Counted from the stretch's first letter, positions 43,626-53,610 are shown. The stretch is DNA of 64,000 nucleotides from JAAUTT01 sp963846585 (GCA_963846585.1 CAWJWO010000017.1:62001-126000), one strand, 5' to 3'. Notes: generated by a model from the sequence alone, not told the origin. Translations and numbers: made by a program.

Positions 43626-43699
43626 GTGATAAGTGATTAAGTAATTAAGTATATTTCACCTAATCACCTAATCACTTAATTACCTAATCACCTAATTTC
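43626..43699. repeat. Facing AAGTGATT and ATCACCTA octads
   Basis: Plus strand: AAGTGATAAGTGATTAAGTAATTAAG (43626-43651) is followed, after a short gap, by CACCTAATC/CACTTAATT words (43657-43695). The two halves are imperfect complements and can form a hairpin of over 20 bp. It lies between the metH leader and the end of the TonB-like gene. Confidence 0.85.
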
Positions 43700-44569
43700 T
43701 TATTGTAACCTGAAATGATACCTTATCGTTCCTTTCTCCCGCAGTGATCCGGGTTTCTGATCAAAATGTGCTTTTAAGGCAGCCTGCCGGGCAGCATCCA
43801 AAAGACTTTGTTCAAGAGTGGTGGAACCTTTAACTCCTGGAATAGCTTCAATAACAACTCCATCACTGTTAACAGTTACGCTGACAACTACAACCCCTTC
43901 AACCTGCTGATTATATAAAGGTAATGGTAAAACAGGATTACGTTCCTGAAGATTAGCACTTGCTGTAGGTCCGTTACCGGAACCATTTCCTGATCCTTGT
44001 CCGCCTCCTGTTCCATCTCCGGTGCCTCCTTTACCATTCTGGCCTCCAAAGGCTTTTGCTCCCAGGTTACCATTCGGATTACCCTGATTACCAGAGATGT
44101 TACTGTTAGGATCAGTTCCATTTTGATTTTTCACAGGATGATACATTGCCTTGTTGTTAACCTGAGGTTTTGGGGATTCTTTTTGTATTTTGGAAGGAAC
44201 TGTAATTTCTTTTGGCGTGGTCTTTTTGTTCTTTTTTGTTTTAACTTCTTTATCATTTAAGGTAGGGGCGTCTTCAACATCCTGGGTAAGAATCTTTTCA
44301 TTCCTGGATTCCGGTTTAATTTTTGGTTCGGCCTTATCAATTTCAGGTTGTGATGCCAGATCCTGAGGATTATTTTCTGCAGAGGCTATTGAAAACCCAA
44401 GGTTCAGTTCAATACCATTACCGGAGCCCCCTCCTTCTTCAGGATATGGAGGGACAGGTGTACGTAATAAGATCAGCAATAATATAGAAATTACCAGTCC
44501 GCTGACAAAAATAGTACACAATATAGCCAACCAGCATGAACGTCTGCTTATCGGATATTTTTCAACCAT
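43700..44569 (-). CDS. TonB-like energy transducer
   Basis: The 289-residue protein has one N-terminal membrane helix (about 14-35), a Pro-rich turn, a long Lys/Pro/Asn/Gly-rich periplasmic linker with Gly-Asn-Gly repeats (about 40-200), and a C-terminal TonB fold (about 215-289, VEGVVVVSVTVNSDG and AALKAHF). It spans the periplasm to drive TonB receptors or a Tol-like task. Its start overlaps exbD by 8 bp. Gly-rich linkers are more often seen in the TolA/TonB hybrids of Bacteroidota. Confidence 0.87.
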   Translation of the reverse strand: MVEKYPISRRSCWLAILCTIFVSGLVISILLLILLRTPVPPYPEEGGGSGNGIELNLGFSIASAENNPQDLASQPEIDKAEPKIKPESRNEKILTQDVEDAPTLNDKEVKTKKNKKTTPKEITVPSKIQKESPKPQVNNKAMYHPVKNQNGTDPNSNISGNQGNPNGNLGAKAFGGQNGKGGTGDGTGGGQGSGNGSGNGPTASANLQERNPVLPLPLYNQQVEGVVVVSVTVNSDGVVIEAIPGVKGSTTLEQSLLDAARQAALKAHFDQKPGSLREKGTIRYHFRLQ

Positions 44570-44963
44570 TAGGACTTTTTGTTGCTAAAATCATCTTAAT
44601 CTTAAGCTTACTACCTATTTGCATAACATCTACGAGGTTTTGAACCGGAATTTCATGATCGCACCGTATAACAATTGTTGGATCCTTTAAAGTTTGAACG
44701 GATCTTGAAAGTTCGTTTTCAATAAGGTTAAAAGCTATTTCTTTGTTATTTAAATAATATTTCAAATCCTTCGTGATAGATATGGAAATTTCCGTTTTAC
44801 GCATAGTTTGGTTATGCTGCGATTTAGGCAAAGTAAGCTTTATAACACTTGGATTTACAAGTGTAGAGGCAATCAGGAAAAACAACATCAGGAAAAACAT
44901 GATATCGTTAAATGATGAAGTACTAACCTCTGCCCTGAATTTATTTTTTGCCCGAAGATTCAT
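44562..44963 (-). CDS. exbD: ExbD/TolR-family biopolymer transport protein
   Basis: The 133-residue protein has one membrane helix (about 18-38, FNDIMFFLMLFFLIASTL) containing the conserved Asp for proton passage, and a periplasmic TolR-like domain. It overlaps exbB by 4 bp (ATGA type) and the TonB-like gene by 8 bp, a tightly coupled operon. Confidence 0.93.
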   Translation of the reverse strand: MNLRAKNKFRAEVSTSSFNDIMFFLMLFFLIASTLVNPSVIKLTLPKSQHNQTMRKTEISISITKDLKYYLNNKEIAFNLIENELSRSVQTLKDPTIVIRCDHEIPVQNLVDVMQIGSKLKIKMILATKSPNG

Positions 44964-45676
44964 TTTATAGGTTCCTGAAGTAAGTCAATAAAGTTCATTG
45001 CATTCTGTTCAAGTGTATGCACTACCTTTTCTATCATTACATTTAACCAGTGATAGGCAATAAATGCAATTATACCGACCAGCAATCCGGCAGCACTCGT
45101 AATCATTTTTTCATACAATCCTCCTGCAATCAATCCAATACTAATGTTATCGGCAAGGGAGATGTTATAAAAAATTTTTATTACTCCCGCGATGGTACCT
45201 ATAAAACCAAACATTGGGGCTATTCCGGCTATAACACCCAAAATGACCAGATTTTTCTCCAACTTGTAAACTTCAAATTTCCCAACTATTTCAATTGATT
45301 CTTCAATTTCTTTTAAAGGTCGTCCTATACGTTTAATACCTTTTTCTATCATCCTGGCCACAGGCATATTTGTAGCCTGGCATAAATTAAGCGCCGAATC
45401 TATTTTTGCCTGATGTATATATTCACGTATCCTGCTCATGAAATCAGAATCGGTTTTTGCGGCAAGCCTGATGTAAAAATATCTCTCAAAAAAAATATAC
45501 ACTGCCACCAAAAAGAGGATTCCTATAGGAACCATAATCCATCCTCCTTTAATAATCAAATCCAGCAAAGACATAGTACTTTCCCTGGGTGTAATTTTTG
45601 CCAATGCATTTGACAGGGAATCAGTTGCAGCTTTCTGAACATTTATTTGTAAAAAGAATAAAGTTGTATTTATCAT
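44960..45676 (-). CDS. exbB: MotA/TolQ/ExbB-family proton channel protein
   Basis: The 238-residue protein has three membrane helices (about 47-67, 150-170 and 190-215) and the family pattern GWIMVPIGILFLVAVYIFFERYFYI and IGTIAGVIKIFYNIS. It assembles with ExbD into the proton-driven motor that energises the TonB-like protein encoded downstream. First gene of the three-gene operon. Confidence 0.93.
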   Translation of the reverse strand: MINTTLFFLQINVQKAATDSLSNALAKITPRESTMSLLDLIIKGGWIMVPIGILFLVAVYIFFERYFYIRLAAKTDSDFMSRIREYIHQAKIDSALNLCQATNMPVARMIEKGIKRIGRPLKEIEESIEIVGKFEVYKLEKNLVILGVIAGIAPMFGFIGTIAGVIKIFYNISLADNISIGLIAGGLYEKMITSAAGLLVGIIAFIAYHWLNVMIEKVVHTLEQNAMNFIDLLQEPIK

Positions 45677-45682
45677 ATTTCA

Positions 45683-46020
45683 AAATATAAGTCGTAAGTA
45701 GTAAGATGTGAAGACATGAGATTTAGACGTGGGACGTGAAGACATGAAGTCATGATACGATACACTTAGATAATTATTTATAAATAACGAATAAATGTAC
45801 AAATTATTAGCATGATGTTAAAAATGTAAAGTAATTTGAAAATATGAAAATGTGCAAATTTGAAAATAATGACAAATTACCTCATCACCTCATAACTTCA
45901 TCACTTCATTACTTATCAGATCTTTTATCTTTTATCTTTCATCTTCTGTCTTCTGACTTCTGACTTCTCATGTCCATTTTTTCACGTCCCATGTCTCACG
46001 TCCCATGTTCTTTTCAACCT
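45683..46020 (-). repeat. Composite spacer block with 14 in-phase heptads
   Basis: The 343-bp gene-free gap holds, on the plus strand: AAGTCGTAAGTAGTAAG, GACGTGG/GACGTGA words (45715-45745), a plain AT-rich stretch (45775-45835), TTTGAAAATGTGC words, TCATCACC words, then 14 in-phase heptads at 45923-46020 from two TTTTATC through TTTCATC, TTCTGTC, two TTCTGAC, TTCTCAT to GTCCCAT, GTCTCAC, GTCCCAT, GTTCTTT, TCAACCT. The array abuts the TAA stop of tamB. Confidence 0.92.
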
Positions 46021-49000
46021 TAATTATTGTCATTACTATCATCCGATTCCGCTTCTTCTTTAACCGGACTAACTTTTCCCTTACGTTTGAATATTGATGA
46101 ATAATAATGTTTAATCAGATCAAAAAAAGAATTGAAATCTTCCTTATAAACAATACCTACACCCTGTGTAGATGGTGAAACAGCATCAATACTTTGGTTT
46201 GGCCTGGTAAAAGTTTTAAACTGAAGCTTTCCATTATTGGTGAGTTTATAATCCAGCTCTGCATCCGGAATAGGGGTATTAGTATAAGTTGTGGCAGTAG
46301 GTGTGAGCGGCTGGGTTGTTGGATCACCACCAATATCCACGTTACCGGTAAAACTGACTTTTGAATTTATCTGGGTTGTAAAACCTGCTTGTAAATCCTG
46401 TTTAGCATTAATATCAGCGGGCCTGTAGTTTACATTTATGTTGAAAGTATTCCCCATCTGGGAAAACCAGTTCGATAATTGGTTTGACAGTAATTCCATA
46501 CTTGTTGCATATGCTGCAGTAGTACCTGTACCTTGGGACGGCATATCTGAAGATGGTAAAAAAGTACCTGCAAGCATTAAAAATGCAAATTGTTTATATT
46601 TTTCTTCATCAGTACTTATAGCAGACATTACAAGATCCTGTGTACTCTGGTCGGCATTTGGGAGGGTAATATCTAATTTTATGTTTGGTTGCATAAGTTT
46701 GTCAGTCAATTTTACAATACAATTCACTTTAATTTTTCCTGTTTGGGTTCCTGTTTGGGTTGTTATCGTAGACAAATCCTGCAGTGAGGCATATATCTGA
46801 TAATAAGCCTCCATATTTATAATTGCATCCAAGGGGTTACCATCCCAGGTGATTGTTCCACCCTGGTTAAGTATAAAATGTTTATTGAATACATTTCCCA
46901 AAGTATACAGGTAATTTCCTTTTTCAATAGTATAGTTGCCGTACATTGAGAAATTACCGTTTTCATATTTCATATTCAGATTTCCAATTCCTGTTCCCTC
47001 GATAAGATCACCAATTTTTTCATCGAATATCAATTGTAACTGTGCATTTGTATTTACGTTGAATGTAATATCCAGCTTAACACCTCCTGAATTAAAACTT
47101 ACCTTATTGTCTGCCGATTCTGTATCTATCTCGTATTTTTCAAATGGTTTCTCTGGTTTACGATTACTAACTTTTTGAATAAAGTTTGATTCTGCAAGGT
47201 CCGATTTGGTTTGAAAAGGTAAGTATATTTTTGTTTCTTTATCAGTTACAATATTTTTGGACGTTATATCAATATTATGTGTTGGACCTTTTATTGATAA
47301 TTTACCAGTCCCAAATCCGGTACCGTAAAATATATTATTATCCTTTTCACTAGTATTCAGGCATTCAAGATTTCGTGCATCAATGGAAAGATCAATAAAT
47401 ACTTCTTTGAACTGACCTACATCAATTTTCCCGTTTACAAAAGCTATGTGCTCATCATTTGAACTTTTATTGTACTTATCGAATACTTCAATATTTTTTA
47501 ATATAAACTTGTTCCTGTCAACTTTTACATCACCATCAAAATGGTATCCTGTTTTAAGGTAATTCACTATGAATGAAACCTGATCCATACGTAACGATCC
47601 ATTTAATACCGGTGACTTGATGGTGCCCGACAAAGTAACATTTCCGGATGCGGCACCGTGAATATCTGAAAATACAGTTGACACAAATGGATCAAATAAA
47701 TTAATCTGCAAATTATGTGTGTTAATATCAAAATCAATTTTCCCGGATTCAATCGAATACAATCCTTTGGCAGATACTATTATATTGCCGCCCCGAATTG
47801 CACTAGCCTCTAAATTTATATTTTTATCAGAATTATCAAAAACTGTTTTAATATTCGCCATTCCAAACTTCTGGTCATTAATTGATAAACTGTCAACTCT
47901 TAACCCGGCGTGAAATCTTAAATTGCCATATAAATTTGCAAATTCGGCCTTACCATTAAGTATACCTTCAGGGTTCCATTTTTTAGCATTTATAAGGTTA
48001 GTAAAATTGCTGATATTAACATCTTCAAATTCTAACATTAATGTTTTGTCTTTATTGCGGGAAATATTTCCATATGCTTTTATATATTGATTCTGATGAA
48101 CAGCCATAAAATTATCAATTCCAATATCAGATGAATCAACCCTGATTAATCCTGAGTGTATACTCCAAAGAGAATCATTCAGAATTATTTCCGAAGGTTT
48201 TAAGAGTATATTAACTAATGGCCATTTATCCTTACCGGATCTGTTAACAGTTGTAAGTAATGATATATTACCTTTATTTACAATTGAATCCCAATTATTC
48301 CACTTAAATCTGGATTGAATCGAATCGTTTTTTACATCTGTTGTAATAGTTAAATTTTCCAATGCATTTGATTTATCTATATTTAAACTGTTACATCCTG
48401 AAATAAAGGAATATACCTTGCCGATCGATTTGCCGGAAATGTAAGCATTATACCATTTCTTCGTCTTATGTTGTAAAAGTGGAATTGTGGCAAGAAAATT
48501 CAGTTCATTACTTAATGAATTATAATTGCCGGTTATCTTCGTGTCTTTTGAGATGTATAAACCAGGCATAAAATAATCTGTGAGCTGACGTGTATTTTTA
48601 AGGTCAATACTGAATTTAAATGTATTAACTTCTGAAACAGCAACTATGCTATCAGTTATAATTGATGGCAGATAATTTTTTACAAACATTTTACAGGAAT
48701 TTACCAACTCCTTGTAATGATAAATGCCTCTGACTTCAACATCTGCTATATCGGAACAAATAACTATACTGTTGGTATCATTAATGTTTTTACTAAATAA
48801 TAAAAAATCATTTATATGAAATTCTTTATTGGTTTTTCTAAAAGTTAAGTTGCTTATTTTTAATTCGCCTTTAATATCATCGAATGTTTTTCCTTCAAAA
48901 TCAGCGGTAGTGAATATTGACATGAATGCGCCGGTATCTCTGTTGTCGATTTTTAATTTATAAAGATTAGCTTTTTTAATATCTGCTTTAAAACTATAAA

Positions 49001-50582
49001 CCGGTATTTGATCTGATAGATTTATCCTGCCCTTAAAATCAGCTTCCATATTAGGATCCTCAATTTCTGCCGAGCCATTATAATTTTTATTTGAAACAGT
49101 TCCATTTATTTTAATATTCTGGTAATTATAACCATTGAAAAATATATTGCCGATTATTCCGTTCAATTGTCCTTCCAATTTTTTTGATTTGTATATCTCA
49201 CCGTTAACTATGACATTCAAACTAATATTACCCAAATATTGTTCCTTATAAATAAATGCTCCCAGATTAAAACTTGTTGTAAATAAACGCCCGTTAAACT
49301 TAAAATATCCAGTTGTATCTGGCTTAAAAGAAAAGTCAGATTCAATAATGCCTAAATTCGATTTTATAACTCCATTTGCAACAAAATCGTTAAATAACCC
49401 GGTAAATTTACCGTTGTAAGTAATGTAATCTATTGATCTGAAATTATCCGGAAGATTTATATGTCCCTGTTTATTACCAGGGATCGTTATATGCTGAATA
49501 TCATCGGGAGTTGTAATTAAACTTTTGATATCAGCATAGATAAACGCGGACCCAAAATCAGGCAAACCACTAACGTTTATATTGCCTTTAATGATAGTAC
49601 CATTCCTGTATAATAATTCTATATCCTTCCCTTTCAAGTCGTTCAATACACCTTTTACCTTACCTGATACCTTCGCCTTCAATTTATAATCCTTAAATAC
49701 AGAAGCAAAATATCCCAAATCGTCTGTAGAAAATTCTGAAGGTTTAATATCTATATCCATTTTGACCTTTTTCCCAAAAATACCAGTGTTAAATTCTTTG
49801 AAATCGTTAAATTTAAAATTAACCTTGCTGGCTTTAATATTGCTATTGTCTGTTTTAATCCAAAGATGGTTAAACACCATAAAATATTTATATATTTTAA
49901 GTTGTGAAGCAAAATCTCTAAGAATGAACCCTGATTTTTCAGTGCCATTTATATTTCTGATATTCATATCAATCTCTCCTGAATTTACACTTAATCCGGT
50001 CACTTTTAAGTTTAAAGGGTTTAGATGAATATCACTAAAATTAATTCCATAGTTTTTAAATGAATGATTATAAGACTTCAGTGTAAAATCAGCCTCTTTT
50101 ATATTTATATCTCTTATTGTGATTACTAATGGTTTACTTAATTTGTCTGTACTGTTTGATTTAAATTTATTGATAATATATTGAAAATTAATACATCCGG
50201 TTGAGTCAATATGAAAATGAATTTGGGGTTTATTCATTGTAACATTCATAATATCAACGTAGCGCGACGATAGTGCAAATGCATTTAAATGAAATGAAAA
50301 TTCAGGAGTAAACAAAATTGTATCATTATCAGGACCATGTACACATAAATTCTTAAAAGATATATTATTGAATAAATCAATATCTGCATTTGTAATAGTT
50401 ACGGAAGAACCTAAATATGCTGATAATTTTGCAGAAATTTTCTGAACCAGGAATTGCTGAACCCTTGGTTGTTGTAAAATAAAATAGCTGAACGTTGGTA
50501 AAGAAAGCAACGCCAGAAAAAACAATAATAATATCCTGTTTGTTTTTTTAATAATATTACCCTTTATTTTAAAATGAACCAA
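46020..50582 (-). CDS. tamB: TamB/DUF490-family translocation and assembly protein
   Basis: The 1520-residue protein has one N-terminal membrane helix (about 17-35), a very long beta-helical AsmA/TamB-like body of repeated strands and a C-terminal DUF490 domain (about 1140-1480). It spans the periplasm as a hydrophobic groove for lipids or outer-membrane protein assembly, with TamL as partner. No ATG occurs near the 5' end; the apparent start is TTG at 50582, inside a TTGGTTC repeat. It is divergent from tsaD, a frequent pairing in Bacteroidota. Confidence 0.88.
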   Translation of the reverse strand: MVHFKIKGNIIKKTNRILLLFFLALLSLPTFSYFILQQPRVQQFLVQKISAKLSAYLGSSVTITNADIDLFNNISFKNLCVHGPDNDTILFTPEFSFHLNAFALSSRYVDIMNVTMNKPQIHFHIDSTGCINFQYIINKFKSNSTDKLSKPLVITIRDINIKEADFTLKSYNHSFKNYGINFSDIHLNPLNLKVTGLSVNSGEIDMNIRNINGTEKSGFILRDFASQLKIYKYFMVFNHLWIKTDNSNIKASKVNFKFNDFKEFNTGIFGKKVKMDIDIKPSEFSTDDLGYFASVFKDYKLKAKVSGKVKGVLNDLKGKDIELLYRNGTIIKGNINVSGLPDFGSAFIYADIKSLITTPDDIQHITIPGNKQGHINLPDNFRSIDYITYNGKFTGLFNDFVANGVIKSNLGIIESDFSFKPDTTGYFKFNGRLFTTSFNLGAFIYKEQYLGNISLNVIVNGEIYKSKKLEGQLNGIIGNIFFNGYNYQNIKINGTVSNKNYNGSAEIEDPNMEADFKGRINLSDQIPVYSFKADIKKANLYKLKIDNRDTGAFMSIFTTADFEGKTFDDIKGELKISNLTFRKTNKEFHINDFLLFSKNINDTNSIVICSDIADVEVRGIYHYKELVNSCKMFVKNYLPSIITDSIVAVSEVNTFKFSIDLKNTRQLTDYFMPGLYISKDTKITGNYNSLSNELNFLATIPLLQHKTKKWYNAYISGKSIGKVYSFISGCNSLNIDKSNALENLTITTDVKNDSIQSRFKWNNWDSIVNKGNISLLTTVNRSGKDKWPLVNILLKPSEIILNDSLWSIHSGLIRVDSSDIGIDNFMAVHQNQYIKAYGNISRNKDKTLMLEFEDVNISNFTNLINAKKWNPEGILNGKAEFANLYGNLRFHAGLRVDSLSINDQKFGMANIKTVFDNSDKNINLEASAIRGGNIIVSAKGLYSIESGKIDFDINTHNLQINLFDPFVSTVFSDIHGAASGNVTLSGTIKSPVLNGSLRMDQVSFIVNYLKTGYHFDGDVKVDRNKFILKNIEVFDKYNKSSNDEHIAFVNGKIDVGQFKEVFIDLSIDARNLECLNTSEKDNNIFYGTGFGTGKLSIKGPTHNIDITSKNIVTDKETKIYLPFQTKSDLAESNFIQKVSNRKPEKPFEKYEIDTESADNKVSFNSGGVKLDITFNVNTNAQLQLIFDEKIGDLIEGTGIGNLNMKYENGNFSMYGNYTIEKGNYLYTLGNVFNKHFILNQGGTITWDGNPLDAIINMEAYYQIYASLQDLSTITTQTGTQTGKIKVNCIVKLTDKLMQPNIKLDITLPNADQSTQDLVMSAISTDEEKYKQFAFLMLAGTFLPSSDMPSQGTGTTAAYATSMELLSNQLSNWFSQMGNTFNINVNYRPADINAKQDLQAGFTTQINSKVSFTGNVDIGGDPTTQPLTPTATTYTNTPIPDAELDYKLTNNGKLQFKTFTRPNQSIDAVSPSTQGVGIVYKEDFNSFFDLIKHYYSSIFKRKGKVSPVKEEAESDDSNDNN

Positions 50583-50674
50583 GAACCAAGAAATGAAAAT
50601 ATACTATTTAATATTGAAATTCAGTAATCAAATACTTTTTGTCTTGATTCCTGGCTCTTGGCTCTTGGCTCCAT
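50577..50674. repeat. GAACCAA and TTGGCTC words flanking the tamB start
   Basis: 50579-50592 is AACCAAGAACCAAG and 50642-50673 is a series of TTGATTC, CTGGCTC, TTGGCTC, TTGGCTC. The two ends are complementary, so the divergent tamB-tsaD promoter region can form a large hairpin, and the first repeat covers the TTG start of tamB. Confidence 0.82.
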
Positions 50675-50733
50675 TAAATCTATAAACAATTAATCTGCAA
50701 ATATAATTTTAAATATCTACAAAAATCTAATCC

Positions 50734-51750
50734 ATGAGCATTACCATTCTAGGCATAGAATCATCCTGTGATGATACTTCTGCAGCTATAATCAGGGATG
50801 GATACCTGTTATCAAATGTGATTGCCAATCAGGAGGTCCATCGCATCTATGGTGGTGTAGTTCCTGAATTGGCTTCGCGTGCACACCAGCTTAACATAAT
50901 TCCTGTAGTTGACAGATCTATAAAATTAGCAGGAATATTAAAAAATGAAATATCTGCAATTGCATACACACGTGGTCCTGGCCTAATGGGTTCACTATTG
51001 GTCGGATCATCATTTGCTAAAGGATTCTCATTATCCCTGCCTGCTCCTTTAATAGAAGTAAACCATCTTCAGGCTCATATTTTATCTAATTTTATACTGG
51101 AATATAATCATACAAACCGTGTGCCATCTTTTCCTTTTTTATGCCTTTTAGTATCTGGTGGCCATACTCAATTAATACTTGTAAGTGATCACCTTGAAAT
51201 GAAAATTGTTGGTCAGACTTTTGATGATGCTGCAGGAGAGGCATTTGATAAATGCGCCAAAATCTTAGGATTACCATTTCCGGGAGGTCCCGAAATTGAT
51301 AAATTAGCATCGGAAGGGTCTCCAATGTATTTATTCTCAAAGCCAAGAATGAAGGGATATAATTATAGCTTCAGCGGTTTAAAGACATCCTTTTTGTATT
51401 TTATAAGGGATCAGTTAAAGCTGTCGCCAACATTTGCAGATGAAAATATTAAACACTTGTGTGCTTCCTTACAAAAATCAATTATTGATTTATTATTGGA
51501 TAAATTAATTTTAGCTTCTGCAGATTTTGAGATAAAAGAAATTGTACTTGCAGGAGGTGTTTCTGCAAATTCAGGGTTGAGATCTGCAGTTTACAGCGAA
51601 GGCGAACAACGAGGTTGGAACTGCTATTTCCCTGCTGTTAAATTTACAACCGATAATGCTGCCATGGTTGCTATTACCGGGTTTTATAAATATAAACAAA
51701 ACATTTTCGCCAATCATGAATTAACACCTTATGCCAAACTAAGCTTATAG
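50734..51750 (+). CDS. tsaD: tRNA N6-threonylcarbamoyladenosine synthase subunit TsaD
   Basis: Catalyses threonylcarbamoyl transfer to A37 of ANN-decoding tRNAs. The 338-residue ASKHA-fold protein begins ITILGIESSCDDTSAAI, has the metal site NHLQAH (two His, near 109-114), VSGGHTQLI and GGVSANSGLR. Length is typical. Divergent from tamB. Confidence 0.97.
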   Translation: MSITILGIESSCDDTSAAIIRDGYLLSNVIANQEVHRIYGGVVPELASRAHQLNIIPVVDRSIKLAGILKNEISAIAYTRGPGLMGSLLVGSSFAKGFSLSLPAPLIEVNHLQAHILSNFILEYNHTNRVPSFPFLCLLVSGGHTQLILVSDHLEMKIVGQTFDDAAGEAFDKCAKILGLPFPGGPEIDKLASEGSPMYLFSKPRMKGYNYSFSGLKTSFLYFIRDQLKLSPTFADENIKHLCASLQKSIIDLLLDKLILASADFEIKEIVLAGGVSANSGLRSAVYSEGEQRGWNCYFPAVKFTTDNAAMVAITGFYKYKQNIFANHELTPYAKLSL

Positions 51751-51866
51751 GGAATTTAATGCATTGATAAAAGTTATCAACATTGTTAATAATCTTTTTA
51801 ATAAACTAATCCATAAACCTTTGAATTAAAAACAAAAAGTATTAAATTTATGGCAATATTTAACAG

Positions 51867-52241
51867 ATGGAAAATCTTTCAATTAAGGGAAATAGCAAAA
51901 CACCCGATATAGATTTTAATTTGGAAGGCACTATAAAAATTAAAGGAAGGTCAATTCCTGAAGATGCCGGATTATTTTACAACCATTTGTATACATGGAT
52001 AATAAAATATTGCATGGATCCTAAGCCTAGTACAAAGGTTGACATGGAACTTGAATATATGAATAGCGGTTCTTCAAAATCGATTCTCCAAATATTAAGA
52101 GAATTAATCAATATTTCAAATAATAACTGCACGGTAAATATAAATTGGTACTATGAGATAGGTGATGATGATATGCACGAAAAAGGCGAATATTTTGAGG
52201 CAATATTAAAACATCCGTTTAATTTTATAGAAACCTATTAA
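51867..52241 (+). CDS. DUF1987 / SiaC-family regulatory phosphoprotein
   Basis: The 124-residue protein has GNSKTPDIDFNLEGTIKIKGRSIPEDAGLFY and a C-terminal WYYEIGDDDM, the DUF1987 (SiaC) signature. In Pseudomonas SiaC is phosphorylated by SiaB and dephosphorylated by SiaA to control biofilm and diguanylate cyclase activity. No SiaA/B gene is nearby. The phosphorylatable residue is likely the Thr in SKTPD. It converges with the HU-SPOR gene, overlapping it by 4 bp. Confidence 0.86.
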   Translation: MENLSIKGNSKTPDIDFNLEGTIKIKGRSIPEDAGLFYNHLYTWIIKYCMDPKPSTKVDMELEYMNSGSSKSILQILRELINISNNNCTVNINWYYEIGDDDMHEKGEYFEAILKHPFNFIETY

Positions 52242-53359
52242 AAATTTGTATAAAACATTATCCAGGCTTCAAACTTACCTTTAAGACTTAATTTAGTCAG
52301 TTCAGCAGAAGCTGAATCTTTATTATTATATGAGGCATAGCAAACATAATGCAGATTTCTGATCGTTGCAAATTTTTCTGATAAATAACCCTCAGATTTA
52401 AGTTTTTCGACTAACTTGTTCGCGTTTAATTCTTCAGAAAAACATCCTGCAACTATATAATACCGCTTAAAATTATTTATGTCACTTCTATTCTTATTTT
52501 CAGTATTATGCTTAATGGATTCAGGTTTTGATTCCGGCTTTGACGAAACACTTACGGTATTACCATGTTCTAAAGGAGGTTTAGAAGTTAATGACGATAT
52601 TTCAGAATCAGAGTGATTTATAGTATCCGGTTTAGATTTTGCAGTATTTTTAACAAGGGAATTATTCTTTTTTATCAAGGGTATTTTTTCAAATATGGTA
52701 TCTTTTCCAAATCCATCATTTGCAATCTTCCTTGTTTTAGATTCCTGATGTGTTAATAAGATATACGCTAATACCAGGAAAATAACCAAAAAACCAGCTA
52801 TTACAATTACATTTTTTGAAGTTATTATGGAAATTAACCGGCTGTGTTTTTCATATTTATTATCACCTGATGAAATTATTGATTCCGGATAATTTGGGGA
52901 TTCAAATTTTTCTTCTTCATAACCAAAATTAAATTGTTTGTCGGTCTGACTATTTGTCTCAATTATAGTTGGCTGACTCTTATTTTTTTTAATATTCTTT
53001 ATTCCTGTTTCATTATTTGATTGGAATTTATCCTGATAATTCAAATGAGGGTTTCTTATCTGAATTTTATCATTGTCATCAAGGTAAAGTGTACCAATTC
53101 CTTCAACTTCAGCAGTCCGTTCAGCATATAACTTTTTATTTATTTCTTCTGCAAAGGACTTTATGATTTTAGCAGCATCCATTATTTCAATATGTTCCTG
53201 ATCAGCAACATATCCTAACAATAAACCATCGTTAAATCTTAGAAATTCATTAAAAGATATTGATTTATTTTCCTCTCCCTTTACTAAAAATGCACCTAGC
53301 CCGGGAACAATTACACGATTATGTATTTTCAATAATTTACTTATGTAATTACTTATCAT
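52238..53359 (-). CDS. Membrane protein with N-terminal CCDC81-type HU domains and C-terminal SPOR domain
   Basis: The 373-residue protein has two HU-like domains of the HU-CCDC81_bac kind (about 1-110; YISKLLKIHNRVIVPGLGAFLVK, ISFNEFLRFNDGLL, EVEGIGTLYL), a polar linker, one membrane helix (about 183-204), a Ser/Lys-rich periplasmic linker and a C-terminal SPOR domain (about 295-373, RYYIVAGCFSEELNANKL). SPOR binds denuded peptidoglycan at the division septum; the cytoplasmic HU part may touch DNA or another partner. A known Bacteroidota architecture. Confidence 0.88.
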   Translation of the reverse strand: MISNYISKLLKIHNRVIVPGLGAFLVKGEENKSISFNEFLRFNDGLLLGYVADQEHIEIMDAAKIIKSFAEEINKKLYAERTAEVEGIGTLYLDDNDKIQIRNPHLNYQDKFQSNNETGIKNIKKNKSQPTIIETNSQTDKQFNFGYEEEKFESPNYPESIISSGDNKYEKHSRLISIITSKNVIVIAGFLVIFLVLAYILLTHQESKTRKIANDGFGKDTIFEKIPLIKKNNSLVKNTAKSKPDTINHSDSEISSLTSKPPLEHGNTVSVSSKPESKPESIKHNTENKNRSDINNFKRYYIVAGCFSEELNANKLVEKLKSEGYLSEKFATIRNLHYVCYASYNNKDSASAELTKLSLKGKFEAWIMFYTNF

Positions 53360-53499
53360 GTCAAAATAAATTGTAAATTATTTTTTGGAACCCGAAAAAT
53401 AATACAATTATTGCCAATATTAAATATTTTGTGTCCAATGTACATAATTTATTTACGAATGTATAAATTATGTAGATGACTGTCGGAAATGAAAAAATG

Positions 53500-53610
53500 G
53501 AGCCAGGAACCAAGAACCAGGGAAAAAGGGACGTGAAAGGACGTGAAAGGACATAGGACGTGAAACCTGCAACCAGCAACTAAGCACTATGCACTAAGCA
53601 CTATGCACTA
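53500..53610 (+). repeat. Composite spacer block, inverted relative to flanking genes
   Basis: Plus strand order: GAGCCAGGAACCAAGAACC, three GGACGTG words, AACCTGCAACCAG, CAACTAA, then alternating GCACTAT/GCACTAA. It has the same order as the 25317-25600 block, but both neighbours lie on the minus strand. Its end supplies the TAG stop of the next gene (53608-53610). Confidence 0.88.

Noticed and set aside
43578..43699. Cobalamin or SAM riboswitch in front of metH
   Set aside because: The leader is short, contains octad repeats and shows no B12-box or SAM-riboswitch core that I can recognise.
53361..53579. 72-codon minus-strand frame between the HU-SPOR gene and the repeat block
   Set aside because: Its first third is repeat translation (SRPFTSLFPWFLVPG) and the rest is AT-rich spacer; no start context or family resemblance.
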